Shown: positions 13,781 through 22,236, numbered from the stretch's first letter. The stretch is DNA of 41,812 nt from JBBDXA01 sp040902585 (GCA_040902585.1 JBBDXA010000063.1:1-41812), one strand, 5' to 3'. Made by a program: numbers and translations. Notes: generated by a model not told the origin, from the sequence alone.

Positions 13781-15988
13781 TCACAGCCGACTCGCCTCCC
13801 GCTTGGCCATATCCATCAGGTATTTATGCGTGCCGAGGCGGGACTCGGGCTTCTCCGGGTCCGGCTGGCGCTGAATGTACCTGCCATCGGACATCATGTC
13901 CCACGCCTGGCGCTGGTCGTTGAGCATCACTTCAAGGATCGCCTTGAGCCGCGCGTGCATTGCAGGATCGGTGATCGGCGTGATCGCCTCCACCCGCGTG
14001 TTGAGGTTGCGGTACATCCAGTCGGCTGAGCCGATGTAGTACTCGCCCTTGCCCTGGTTGTGGAAGTAGTAGATGCGCGAGTGTTCGAGAAACCGCCCGA
14101 TCACGCTCATCACCGTGATGTTGTCGCTCAGGACCGGCACGCCCGGGCGCAGGCAGCAGAACCCGCGCACGATCAGCTTGATGCGCACGCCGCACTGGCT
14201 CGCTTCGTACAGCTTCTGGCAGACTTTCTTGTCCTCCAGGCTGTTCATCTTGGCGATGATCATCGGGCGCAGCGGATCGTTCGGATTAGCGCCGCGCTCT
14301 TTCCATGCGTCGGTGTGCTCGATCTCGCGGTCGATCAGTTCCATGAACCGGGCTCGCATGTTGATCGGGGCGATCAGCAGCGTTTTGAAATCCCTCTTGC
14401 GGCTGCGGCCGGTGAGGAAGTGGAACAGCTCGATCAGCTCGCCGGTGATGGCCGTGTTACAGGTGAACAGGCCCAGGTCGGTGTACAGGCTTGCTGTCTT
14501 GGGGTTGTAGTTGCCCGTGCCGATGTGCGCGTAGGTGCGCATGCCTTCGGATTCCTGGCGCACGACGACGGTGATCTTGGTGTGCGTCTTGAGGCCCATC
14601 ACGCCATAGACCACGTGAACGCCCGCCTTTTCCAGGGTCTGAGCGACCTGGATGTTGCGCTCCTCATCGAAGCGGGCCTTCAGCTCGACCAGGGCGACGA
14701 CCTGCTTGCCCGCCTCGGCGGCGCGGATGAGCTCGGCGATGAACGGCGAGTGCGCGCCGGTACGGTAAAGCGTCAGCTTGATCGCCATGACCTTCGGGTC
14801 TTTCACAGCCGCGCGGATGAACCGTTCCACGCTGGCGTTGAACGACTCGTAGGGGTGATGCACCATCACATCGCCCGCGCGGATGATGCTGAAGATATCC
14901 GCGTCGTCATCGGCAAGCCGGGGCGGCATGGTCGGCGTCCAGGGCTCGAACTTGATCTGCGGCAGGTTCAATTCGTGAATCGCCAGGAGCGTGGTGTAGT
15001 CCAGCACATCGGGCATGTGGTACACGTCATCATCATCCAGCGCGAGCTCTTCTTTCAAGAGCTCGATCATCTGCGGGTTCGGATTCAGGCCGATGTCCAG
15101 GCGCACGGCCTTGGCGAACTTGCGGTCGCGCAGCTCCTGCTCGACGGATTCGAGAAGGTCATCGGACTCCTCCTCATCCTTTTCCGCGTCGGCGTTGCGG
15201 GTGACGCGAAAGGGCATGACCTGCTCGATGATCATGCCGGGGAAAAGGTCATCGAGGTTGTACTGAATCAGATCGCGAAGCTTGACGAAGCGGAACGGCC
15301 CGCTGTCGCCCTTGCTTCCGCCGAGGCGGACCCATTGCGGCAACAGGTGCGGGACCTTGACGCGGGCGAAGTGAATCTCGCCTTCGCCCATGGAGGCATC
15401 GGCATCATCGGCGAGACGGAAGACATTGCCCTCGCTGTGCATCTCCGCCGGCGGATGCCGCAGGATGATGCCCAGCGACATGCTCAGGTTGCTGATGAAG
15501 GGAAAAGGATGGCCCGGATCGACCGCCAGGGGCGTGAGAATGGCGAAGAGATTCTGCTGGTAATACTGCTGGGCGAACGCGCGGTCTTCGTCGGTAAGTT
15601 CATCCCAAGAGAGCAGATAGACGCCATGATCCGTCAGGGACGCACGGATGGTGTTGGCGTAGCAGTCGCGCTGGATGCGGAGCATCTCCATAATGCAGTT
15701 GCGGACGCGCGTGAGCTGTTCGCGGGCGCTCAGGCCATCTGGCGAAGGCACGGTGATCCCGGCCGCGGCCTGACGCTTGAGGTTGCCGACGCGCTTCTGA
15801 AAAAATTCATCCAGGTTCGAGCTGAAGATCGAAAGGAAAGCAACGCGCTCCAGGAGCGGCGTGCGTTCGTCGAGCGCTTCGTGCAGAACCCGGCGATTGA
15901 ACTCCAGCCAGGAGAGATCGCGGTTGAGGAACTCGGCGGGCTGGTCCGTCGGCGGCGAAGGGCGAATCGTGGCAAGCACATCATTCAT
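13781..15988 (-). CDS. ppk1: Polyphosphate kinase 1
   Basis: 735 residues from the ATG at 15988, giving MNDVLATIRPS and then FLNRDLSWLEFNRRVLHEA, the standard Ppk1 N-terminus. The enzyme polymerises ATP gamma-phosphate into polyphosphate, reversibly. Two HKD-type motifs hold the key histidines: AHIGTGNYNPK with His488 (E. coli His435) and YFHNQGKGEYYIGSADW with His643 (E. coli His592). Length and spacing are normal. An upstream in-frame extension to 16216 is not Ppk1-like. TAGAAT, complement of 15999-16004, lies 10 nt before the start. A very long open frame on the other strand is a codon-bias shadow. Confidence 0.96.
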   Translation of the reverse strand: MNDVLATIRPSPPTDQPAEFLNRDLSWLEFNRRVLHEALDERTPLLERVAFLSIFSSNLDEFFQKRVGNLKRQAAAGITVPSPDGLSAREQLTRVRNCIMEMLRIQRDCYANTIRASLTDHGVYLLSWDELTDEDRAFAQQYYQQNLFAILTPLAVDPGHPFPFISNLSMSLGIILRHPPAEMHSEGNVFRLADDADASMGEGEIHFARVKVPHLLPQWVRLGGSKGDSGPFRFVKLRDLIQYNLDDLFPGMIIEQVMPFRVTRNADAEKDEEESDDLLESVEQELRDRKFAKAVRLDIGLNPNPQMIELLKEELALDDDDVYHMPDVLDYTTLLAIHELNLPQIKFEPWTPTMPPRLADDDADIFSIIRAGDVMVHHPYESFNASVERFIRAAVKDPKVMAIKLTLYRTGAHSPFIAELIRAAEAGKQVVALVELKARFDEERNIQVAQTLEKAGVHVVYGVMGLKTHTKITVVVRQESEGMRTYAHIGTGNYNPKTASLYTDLGLFTCNTAITGELIELFHFLTGRSRKRDFKTLLIAPINMRARFMELIDREIEHTDAWKERGANPNDPLRPMIIAKMNSLEDKKVCQKLYEASQCGVRIKLIVRGFCCLRPGVPVLSDNITVMSVIGRFLEHSRIYYFHNQGKGEYYIGSADWMYRNLNTRVEAITPITDPAMHARLKAILEVMLNDQRQAWDMMSDGRYIQRQPDPEKPESRLGTHKYLMDMAKREASRL

Positions 15989-16318
15989 AGCAGCGTCTAT
16001 TCTAAGCGCCGTTACGGGAGAGGCCAGCGAGGCCGAGGCGGAGCGACCTTCGCCTGTTCTTTCCATCGGCGTGACCGCCGGCCGGTCCGCCGTGATCTTC
16101 GCCAATTCCCGGGGAAAGGCACGATAACACGCAGGCCGACCCGATGCCGGACCTTCATACGTGAGAAAGCCATGAGCAGAGGGCCAACCAATCTCGGCCA
16201 TCCCCGCCCGCACCACTTGATCAGACCGAACAGACTGAACCGCCTACGGGGCGTCCGTCCGCCGCTCTAACGGCCCCCGCCCGACTTACCGATAAGCACA
16301 AGGTCAGCATCCAAGTGG
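15989..16318. other. Intergenic region between divergent ppk1 and diguanylate cyclase genes
   Basis: About 330 nt. Apart from the TAGAAT box next to ppk1 I see no gene, terminator or known repeat. Weak frames crossing it are low quality. It must contain the promoter of the cyclase gene, but no clear -10/-35 pair was found. Confidence 0.5.
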
Positions 16319-17296
16319 ATGGGGGGTTCGATGTCCATGATGAACGATTCAGAAGATGGTGCGCGCCTGGAGCAGCCGCCGACGATCGTCCAGCCTCGTG
16401 TTGCCGCGCCCGATTCCTTCGAACAGACCGCCGGCCAAATCACCTGGCTTCTTTCCGGCCTGATGAAGGCACCGGCTGCGGGTCTGACTCTCTTTGATTT
16501 CAATCGCACCTGGCTTCGTCAGGGCGAGCGATTTGAAGTCATCGATCACATTCCCGAAGTTGATCCCACCGGCACGACCCGCTGGCATCGCTTCATGCAG
16601 CCCATGCGCGGGCCTGAAGGCCATTCCATCGGGATGCTCTTTTTCCTGGACGATGCGCGGCGCGAGCTGACCCATCAGGACCATCGCAGTCTCGTGGAGA
16701 TGACTTGCGTCGCCCAGCAGCAGATGCACGCCGCGATCATGCAGGCCGTGCAGAGCGATCTGATCGTGCAGATACGCAGCGAACAAAAACAGGCTCTGAT
16801 CGATCCGCTCACCGGCATCTGGAACCGCACAGGCGTTCGCCGGCATATTGAACAGGATTGGCCGCGCCTCACGAAAACGGGCGGCACCGCGGTTATCGCC
16901 ATGGCGGATATCGATCGCTTCAAACGCATCAACGACCGCTGGGGCCATCAGGCGGGCGACGAAGTCCTCAAGCGCGTGGCCGGGGCCCTGCGCGACACCA
17001 TGTCGCCGAACGGCGCGATCGGGCGCTACGGCGGCGAGGAGTTCATGATGATGCTCGCCGCGGACGATCCAGCCCAACCGCCGCAGGCCACTCTTGAAAG
17101 ACTTCGACAGAACATCGCCCTGCTCCCGGCCCGCTACCGAGGCGAAGAAATCCGCGCGACGATCAGCATCGGCGCGGTCAGCGTGGAAGTCCGATCGAAC
17201 ACTTCGATCGACGATCTGGTCCGGCTGGCGGATGAATCCCTCTACTGCGCCAAGGCCCAGGGCCGCAACCGTGTTGTGCTTCAACAATGTGCGTAG
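16319..17296 (+). CDS. Diguanylate cyclase (GGDEF) with N-terminal GAF-like sensor region
   Basis: 325 residues. Residues about 35-145 look like a GAF-type sensor domain without membrane segments. The GGDEF domain starts at DPLTGIWNR (162-170) and has MADIDRFKRIND with metal-binding Asp residues near 197-199, and the active-site RYGGEEF (236-242). It should make cyclic di-GMP from GTP in the cytosol. The inhibitory I-site RxxD expected 5 residues before GGEEF is absent (SPNGAIG instead), so product inhibition of the usual kind is not predicted. Several ATGs (16319, 16331, 16337, 16340) are possible; GGGGGG precedes 16331. Confidence 0.9.
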   Translation: MGGSMSMMNDSEDGARLEQPPTIVQPRVAAPDSFEQTAGQITWLLSGLMKAPAAGLTLFDFNRTWLRQGERFEVIDHIPEVDPTGTTRWHRFMQPMRGPEGHSIGMLFFLDDARRELTHQDHRSLVEMTCVAQQQMHAAIMQAVQSDLIVQIRSEQKQALIDPLTGIWNRTGVRRHIEQDWPRLTKTGGTAVIAMADIDRFKRINDRWGHQAGDEVLKRVAGALRDTMSPNGAIGRYGGEEFMMMLAADDPAQPPQATLERLRQNIALLPARYRGEEIRATISIGAVSVEVRSNTSIDDLVRLADESLYCAKAQGRNRVVLQQCA

Positions 17297-17314
17297 CGGC
17301 GCATTCGATTTGAC

Positions 17315-17395
17315 TTGGCCGCGGAAGAACGCGGCTGGCGATTCAAAATACCCTCCGCGTTCTTCCACGCTCATCCGCGCTCATCCGCGGTCACT
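17315..17395. repeat. R6 imperfect inverted repeat between convergent genes
   Basis: CCGCGGAAGAACGCGG and CCGCGTTCTTCCACG are inverted, followed by two direct CTCATCCGCG units ending in GTCAC. The right part forms the C-terminal VTADERG and stop of the TauE/SafE gene. Confidence 0.65.
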
Positions 17396-18459
17396 TCTGC
17401 TTCCGCCTCCGCCGCAACCATCGACGGCTCATCGAGCGGTTCCTCGCTCAAGACATGCTGCCCGCGTCCCCAGCGGTAGAGCACGTGGAACACGGCGTTC
17501 ATCGCCAGCACGCCGGCCAGCGCCGCGACCAGCGCGAGCCCCGACACCTGCTCGCGCGCGAGCGTCCAGATGAACTGCCCGACGCAGAGAATGGAAACGA
17601 CCACGAGCGTCGGCGTGCGCGAGATGAGGTTGACGATGATCGCGCCGAACGGCGCGCCCAGCGCGACGATGGGCGCAGCCGCGAGCCAGTTGGCGAAGAC
17701 TTCCGGATCGACGTGGTAGAGCGAAGGGTTCACGCGCGAGAGCAGCACGTTGGAGGTGATGCCGATGACGGAGGAAACCGCCATGAGCACGACGGAAGTG
17801 GGGATGGCGATTTTCAGGTCCGCGCGGTAGAGCAGCACGAGCACGGCATAGATGATCATGTCGATGCCGACACCGGTGATGGAGGCGACGATGCCGCCGG
17901 TGATGCCGATGATCAGGCCCACGGGGCGATCGTAGGATTGCCAGCGAGCTGATTCGCCCTGTTGGGCGACGAGTTCGCGCATCTTGATCAGGTGCATGAC
18001 GCCGAAGCTGCACCAGACGACGGCGAAGATAAGCTTCACCGCCAGGTCCGGCACGAAGGGCGCGACGAAGGCGGCACCGAGCGGCGTGCCGATGAGCGCG
18101 CCCAGGATCGCGGGGCGGAGCAGTTGCCAATCGAGCGGCCTTCGCGCGGAGAGGATGAAGACGCTGGCGGAGACCATGCCGATGGATTGCACGGCCAGTC
18201 CGAAGTTGCGGCCGAGGGATCCGGGCATGTCAAAGAGAAGGACGAGCACGGGGAACCCGACGGTCCCGCCGCCCATGGGCGTGGAGCCGGCGACGTAGGA
18301 GCCCAGCGCCATGGCCAGCGCGATCGGCCAGTGTGATGTGACGGTGTTCCAGTGTCCGCCGGCGAAGACGATGAGGGACCAGACGGTATAGAAGGCGAGC
18401 AACCAGAGCGCGAACGGCCAGAGCCGGCGCAGAGGGGGCAGCGAGGATTTTGTGGGCAT
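17371..18459 (-). CDS. Sulfite exporter TauE/SafE family permease
   Basis: 362 residues with about eight membrane helices in two homologous halves. GSTPMGGGTVGFPVLVLLFDMP in the first half and GGIVASITGVGIDMIIYAVLVLL in the second are the family's internally repeated motifs. The family exports or imports sulfur-containing organic or inorganic anions; the substrate here is unknown. A perfect TATAAT lies 7 nt before the ATG. The final VTADERG residues are encoded by the R6 repeat, suggesting the original stop was displaced. Confidence 0.9.
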   Translation of the reverse strand: MPTKSSLPPLRRLWPFALWLLAFYTVWSLIVFAGGHWNTVTSHWPIALAMALGSYVAGSTPMGGGTVGFPVLVLLFDMPGSLGRNFGLAVQSIGMVSASVFILSARRPLDWQLLRPAILGALIGTPLGAAFVAPFVPDLAVKLIFAVVWCSFGVMHLIKMRELVAQQGESARWQSYDRPVGLIIGITGGIVASITGVGIDMIIYAVLVLLYRADLKIAIPTSVVLMAVSSVIGITSNVLLSRVNPSLYHVDPEVFANWLAAAPIVALGAPFGAIIVNLISRTPTLVVVSILCVGQFIWTLAREQVSGLALVAALAGVLAMNAVFHVLYRWGRGQHVLSEEPLDEPSMVAAEAEAEVTADERG

Positions 18460-18466
18460 ACGTACT

Positions 18467-18472
18467 ATTATA
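18467..18472 (-). promoter_or_regulatory. TATAAT -10 box 7 nt before the TauE/SafE start; leaderless mRNA predicted
   Basis: The complement of ATTATA at this place reads TATAAT. The start codon begins at 18459 on the minus strand, where transcription would start. Confidence 0.6.
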
Positions 18473-18519
18473 CTGACGCGCGTGGCACAAGCGAGTGACC
18501 TGGCCCGCCATGCGTTCTG

Positions 18520-18963
18520 CTATTCATCCTCATCCGGATCCGGCAGCGGTGTCATCACAACGAGATAAATCAGTCCGCCTACGTTGAGAATAATACAGGA
18601 GACGAAATATCGCGAGGGACCATCGAGAACAAAATCGTACGAGGCGCGATCAGCGACAAAATGTTCCTCGTGCACCGGCTCACCCACGACACTTTGAATC
18701 TGCTCAAGATTCAGGCCCCGCCGAAGAGGAAGTTCGATCGCGCTGAGTACCTGCTCCGCCGTATTCGCTGGGAACTCGTCAAAATCGATCGCCAGCGAGC
18801 GCAGAGAATCCGAGTCGGATTCGAGACGCAGCCATTCGGAGAATCGGATCGCTTCGCCGACCCAAATGTGATCCATGAACTCCCAGTCCTCGAGTTGAGC
18901 GATCTCATCGTCCGGCCGGAACTGAACTAGCCGGAGCTTCGCGAATTCCTCGTGTGAGATCAT
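18520..18963 (-). CDS. Uncharacterised 147-residue protein with a C-terminal hydrophobic segment
   Basis: The protein has an acidic N-terminal half (EFAKLRLVQFRPDDEIAQLEDWEFMDHIW), a central region, and a hydrophobic stretch near the end (YFVSCIILNVGGLIYLVVMTPLP) before a DPDEDE tail. I recognise no family. It follows the DUF1080 gene by 27 nt on the same strand, so it may be co-transcribed. Composition is less GC-biased than its neighbours, a weak hint of a different origin. A real gene is likely because the frame is well populated with ordinary residues. Confidence 0.6.
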   Translation of the reverse strand: MISHEEFAKLRLVQFRPDDEIAQLEDWEFMDHIWVGEAIRFSEWLRLESDSDSLRSLAIDFDEFPANTAEQVLSAIELPLRRGLNLEQIQSVVGEPVHEEHFVADRASYDFVLDGPSRYFVSCIILNVGGLIYLVVMTPLPDPDEDE

Positions 18964-18990
18964 GATTCACCCCGCGGCTGCTGATTCTCG

Positions 18991-20286
18991 TCACTGCAAC
19001 TCCCTTACATACACATTCGCAAACTGAATCGGGTTCCCGTGATTCTGCAAGGCGATCTTCCCCTTCTTCGCCACGCCGGGGAGCTGCGCGTTTTCGATCA
19101 CGGTCTTGCCGTTGAGAACCACCGTCAGCCGATCGCCTTTCATCGTGATGTGGAAGCGGTTCCACGAACCGATCTTCGCATCCGCGTTCACCTTCGGCGT
19201 CACGCCCGCGCGGACCTCCGGCGACATGCTTGCGTCCGTGCGGTAGCCGTACACTTCGCCCGAACCCACCGGCCAGCACCACATGTTTACCTGGCTTTTG
19301 CTCGACCCGCGCAGGTAAACGCCGCTGTCGCCCGCTTCATCAACCTCCACCGTCTTCTGTTTGCCTTCCGCATCCATCGCGTACTCGCCGCTCGGCAGAA
19401 TCACCGGCCGCTGCTGCTTCGTGGGCTTATCGCTCCAGCGCCAGTCCACGATCATTTCAAAGTCGCCGTATTCCTTCTCGCTCCACAGGTCGCCGCCCTT
19501 GCCGTTGTAATCGATCACCCAATCCTTGGCTTTCCAGTGGTCCTTCTCTTTTTCGCCGTGCTGCCAGTTGGTGAAGTCGATGCCGTTGTAAAGGCTCTTG
19601 AAGCCGACATCTTTGTCGGCGATCTGCTCGGGCTTGAGTTCGCCCGATGATGGCAGTTCCTTGATGCGCAGGTTGCGGAAGAGAACGGGGCCGCCTTCGC
19701 TTTCCAGGCAGATGTAGCCTTTGCGCGGGTTGACGTCGTACCCGCCGGAGACTTCCTTGCCGTTGACGTGGAGCTTGATGGTGCCGTTGTTGCAGATCAC
19801 CTTGTAATGGTTCCACTCGCCGGCCGGCTTGGTTCGCTTCTCACTGGGCAGGCAGCGCATGGAGCCGGCGGGGTGCGGACGATCGGGCGTCATCCGCGCG
19901 CCGTGAATCGCGAAGACATCGCCATCGCTCGTGTAGTTTTTGCTTTCCATGCCGGTGAGCACCTGCACTTCGATCGCGCGGATGAACGGCTGGCCGCGCG
20001 CGGTGATGGCGTCGGACCAGACGAACAGGCCCGCGTTGCCTGGGGATTTCTGATGGTTCCACTCCATCTCCATGATGAAGTTCTCGTACATCTTCTCGGT
20101 GCGCAGCTCGCCGATGGGCTTGCCGGTGCAGACGATCACGCCGTCCTTGACGGTCCACGTGGACGGCGCGGTGTTGACATTCACCCAGCCGGTGAGGTCT
20201 TTACCATTGAATAGATCGACGAAGCCATCCTCGGCGCGACAAGGTGCGATGAGGACGAAGACGATCATTGCGAAAGAGAAGCGCAT
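18991..20286 (-). CDS. Secreted protein with two DUF1080 (3-keto-disaccharide hydrolase) domains
   Basis: 431 residues from the ATG at 20286, which has GGAGG 8 nt upstream. A signal peptide ends near CRA. Domain 1 (about 20-205) begins FVDLFNGKDLTGW and ends with GPVLFRNLRIKEL. Domain 2 (about 220-431) begins FKSLYNGIDFTNW and ends IQFANVYVRELQ. Both are lectin-like jelly rolls of the DUF1080 family, abundant in planctomycetes and linked to hydrolysis of 3-keto sugars and glycan degradation. The tandem form is notable because most members have a single domain. Location: periplasm or cell surface. Confidence 0.92.
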   Translation of the reverse strand: MRFSFAMIVFVLIAPCRAEDGFVDLFNGKDLTGWVNVNTAPSTWTVKDGVIVCTGKPIGELRTEKMYENFIMEMEWNHQKSPGNAGLFVWSDAITARGQPFIRAIEVQVLTGMESKNYTSDGDVFAIHGARMTPDRPHPAGSMRCLPSEKRTKPAGEWNHYKVICNNGTIKLHVNGKEVSGGYDVNPRKGYICLESEGGPVLFRNLRIKELPSSGELKPEQIADKDVGFKSLYNGIDFTNWQHGEKEKDHWKAKDWVIDYNGKGGDLWSEKEYGDFEMIVDWRWSDKPTKQQRPVILPSGEYAMDAEGKQKTVEVDEAGDSGVYLRGSSKSQVNMWCWPVGSGEVYGYRTDASMSPEVRAGVTPKVNADAKIGSWNRFHITMKGDRLTVVLNGKTVIENAQLPGVAKKGKIALQNHGNPIQFANVYVRELQ

Positions 20287-20303
20287 AGGTGATTCCTCCA
20301 AAT

Positions 20304-20374
20304 GGGTGCCACGGGTCGGCGAGGTCCGCCGAGCAGACCCGTGCGGTGTACCGTGAGTCTACTCGATGGGATCG
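20304..20374. repeat. Single REP (family R1, variant b) with a 20-nt RAYT 3'-end vestige
   Basis: GGGTGCCACGGGTCGGCGAG at 20304-20323, continuing to GACCCGTGCGG at 20346, forms one hairpin with stem CACGGGTC/GACCCGTG. Eight nt later comes GAGTCTACTCGATGGGATCG at 20355-20374, identical over 20 nt to 21190-21209, which spans the stop codon of the RAYT gene. It sits directly upstream of the DUF1080 gene. Confidence 0.75.
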
Positions 20375-20390
20375 CGACCTCAGCATACGA

Positions 20391-21026
20391 CTACTGCTTC
20401 GCGTTCACGACATAAAGACCCCAAGGCGTCCCCTCCCGCCACTCTTCCGCTTCAAAATCAAACCAGCGCCCGGGCACTTGCCAATAGCCGCCGGTATCTG
20501 GCCAGCCGAAAAAGGCGACGATTGCGGGCATTTTCTCCGCGGGTTTGATGCCGAGGAGCATGTCCTCGATGTCGTAGCTCGCACCGACGACGCGCATGGA
20601 AAAGGCGAGCCAATTGACATCGTCACCGGGCACCGCATCGAAGCTGAACATCACCTCCTGGCCGCGGCTGTATTCTTCCGGCACGCCGGACAACGGCATT
20701 GCACCACCAAGGGCCCAATCCGTTCGGACGCCCAGCTTTTTCGCAATGATCCACTCGCGCACGACTGGCCCGACACGCGCGCAGAAGTCGTCCGGCAAAC
20801 CGTGATCACGCACATCGAGCTCGACGAGCATGCGCACGGCTATGGCCTTGTCGATGGGTGAGGCATCGGGCCGCGCGAGCGTTGCACGAAGCTCGCGCGA
20901 GGCGTCTTCATAGGTCTTGTGCGCAAAGTCGGCACGCATTGAAATGAATCGCTGATGATCAGGCTGCGGCGTATCTGCGCAGCCGACACAAAACAAGGCC
21001 ATAACGAGAGCGGCGTAGCGGATCAT
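20391..21026 (-). CDS. Uncharacterised lipoprotein
   Basis: 211 residues from the ATG at 21026, with GAGG about 6 nt upstream. MIRYAALVMALFCVGCADT is a lipoprotein signal with lipobox VGC. The body has an alpha-helical first part (FAHKTYEDASRELRATLARPD) and a beta-rich second half ending WFDFEAEEWREGTPWGLYVVNAKQ. I recognise no family. It lies between two REP elements, so its flanks have been remodelled by repeats; codons upstream of the ATG come from REP sequence and are excluded. Confidence 0.7.
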   Translation of the reverse strand: MIRYAALVMALFCVGCADTPQPDHQRFISMRADFAHKTYEDASRELRATLARPDASPIDKAIAVRMLVELDVRDHGLPDDFCARVGPVVREWIIAKKLGVRTDWALGGAMPLSGVPEEYSRGQEVMFSFDAVPGDDVNWLAFSMRVVGASYDIEDMLLGIKPAEKMPAIVAFFGWPDTGGYWQVPGRWFDFEAEEWREGTPWGLYVVNAKQ

Positions 21027-21046
21027 GCTGTACCTCGACCAAAAAT

Positions 21047-21170
21047 GGGTGCCACGGGTCGGCGAGGTCCGCCGAGCAGACCCGTGCGGTGGGGGGGGCG
21101 TCGAGTGGTTTGCCGCGTGGTCGCCCGCAGGCACGGGTCCCGTCGGCAGACCTCCGTGACCCGTGGCACC
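21047..21170. repeat. Paired REP/BIME, family R1 variant b, next to the RAYT gene
   Basis: Two hairpins in inverted order: stem CACGGGTC/GACCCGTG near 21053-21076, and again near 21133-21165. The ends are GGGTGCCACGG and CCGTGGCACC. The element lies 24 nt beyond the stop codon of the RAYT gene. A run of eight or more G separates the hairpins. Confidence 0.85.
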
Positions 21171-21193
21171 GAGCTTACGGGCTACGGAAGAGT

Positions 21194-21751
21194 CTACTCG
21201 ATGGGATCGATCTCGAGCTTCGACTCCTCAAGGCCGGCGAAGAATCGCGCCGAGGACCAAATCCATTCGGTCGCCCGCAACACCAATCCGCGTTCAATCG
21301 GATTGCCATGAATGTAGTCGATCTTCTCCCACAGTTCGTCCGTGGTGTAGAGATTGCGATCGTATCCGCCGCCCGGCTGCCAGAAGCGACAGACGCCGTC
21401 TTCGCCGCGGATGTCGTCAAGGATCGAAGCCTTCATTTCGCGCCAACGGGCGATCACTTTCGATGCGACGATGCGCTTGATCCGATGCAGCACTCGGCTG
21501 ACTGGCGCTTCGGGCAAGTTCGGTAGAAGAATCAGATGCACGTGTTCAGGCATCAAGACCCATGCCCAGAGTTTGAAATCCAACGCATCGCGCGCGGCTT
21601 TCAGTTCATCCACAAAGGGCTGTTTGATCTTGTCGTTGTTGAAGAAAGGTAGTCGCTGATAGCAGGAGAAGGTGAGGAAGCGAGCTTCGCCTTTTCTCTC
21701 GTATCGATGCATTTGCTTGCGATGCGGCATGAGGGTCTCGGTGTTTTTCAA
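21194..21751 (-). CDS. REP-associated tyrosine transposase (RAYT, IS200-like Y1/HUH nuclease)
   Basis: 185 residues; starts at 21730 and 21712 are also possible. Motifs: FLTFSCYQRLPFF (26-38), MPEHVHLILL with the HUH pair His70 and His72, FWQPGGGYDRNLY with the probable nucleophile Tyr130, YIHGNPIERGLV (146-157) and EWIWSS (162-167), which together define the RAYT family. The protein should bind and nick REP hairpins as a dimer. All catalytic residues are intact and the frame is unbroken, so it may be active. It lacks the subterminal imperfect palindromes of an IS200 copy; instead REPs flank it. Confidence 0.93.
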   Translation of the reverse strand: MKNTETLMPHRKQMHRYERKGEARFLTFSCYQRLPFFNNDKIKQPFVDELKAARDALDFKLWAWVLMPEHVHLILLPNLPEAPVSRVLHRIKRIVASKVIARWREMKASILDDIRGEDGVCRFWQPGGGYDRNLYTTDELWEKIDYIHGNPIERGLVLRATEWIWSSARFFAGLEESKLEIDPIE

Positions 21752-21765
21752 ATGCCTTGGGTTCG

Positions 21766-21808
21766 CCGCACGGGTCTGCTCGGCGGACCTCGCCGACTCG
21801 TGGCACCC
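21766..21808. repeat. Single REP, family R1 variant b, inverted
   Basis: The reverse complement of 20304-20346 with one change in the left half of the stem. It lies 15 nt upstream of the first possible RAYT start and 16 nt beyond the stop of apaG, so it separates the two genes. Confidence 0.85.
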
Positions 21809-21823
21809 TTTCTAATGTTTCCT

Positions 21824-22231
21824 TCACACCACCGCCTCTTCCTCCTGCGGCATCACCAGAAAGAACCGGCCGATCTTCACTTCAAAAGTCCCGCCATCGT
21901 CGCGGCGGAACTTGTACTCGCCTTCCATCGTGCCCCAGTTGGTCTTCAGCGGGCAGAAGCTCTGGTACTTGAACGCCTGCCCCGGATCGAGGCGAGGCGT
22001 CTGGCCGATGACGCCGGCGCCGCGCACATCCTCGCGCCGGCCGTGGGCATCGATGATCAACCAGTGCCGCGACACCAGCTGCGCCGACCGGTCGCCCGTG
22101 TTGGCGATCACGATGTTGTACCCGAACACGAACTGATGTCCGTCCGGGTCCGACTGCTCGGGCAGGAAGAACGCAGCCGCGCCAACGCGGATCCCTTCAG
22201 TGGTCAGGTCTGACATCTTCGGCGTGTTCAT
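21824..22231 (-). CDS. apaG: ApaG domain protein
   Basis: 135 residues, close to the usual 125. The signature stretch RGAGVIGQTPRLDPGQAFKYQSFCPLKTNWGTMEGEY matches the ApaG family, a fibronectin-III-like fold linked to cobalt/magnesium resistance and diadenosine tetraphosphate metabolism in enterics, with unclear biochemistry. The first Met (22231) is 5 nt after a GATAAT; a second Met at 22213 is possible. Cytosolic. No ksgA or apaH neighbour is present, unlike in enterics. Confidence 0.93.
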   Translation of the reverse strand: MNTPKMSDLTTEGIRVGAAAFFLPEQSDPDGHQFVFGYNIVIANTGDRSAQLVSRHWLIIDAHGRREDVRGAGVIGQTPRLDPGQAFKYQSFCPLKTNWGTMEGEYKFRRDDGGTFEVKIGRFFLVMPQEEEAVV

Positions 22232-22236
22232 GATGA

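Larger units (their letters stand above)
21047..21808. mobile_element. REPtron: RAYT gene flanked by REP elements
   Basis: A tyrosine transposase gene with a paired REP on its 3' side and an inverted single REP on its 5' side, the arrangement known for REP-associated tyrosine transposases. REPs of the same variant occur only near here in the window (20304), while related variants with other stems occur at 884 and 4942. RAYTs are thought to be domesticated relatives of IS200/IS605 transposases that move REP sequences. Confidence 0.8.

Noticed and set aside
14060..16270. A 736-codon open frame opposite ppk1
   Set aside because: Ppk1 on the minus strand is certain; the plus-strand frame reads as His/Arg/Asp-rich nonsense produced by GC-biased codons and has no domain.
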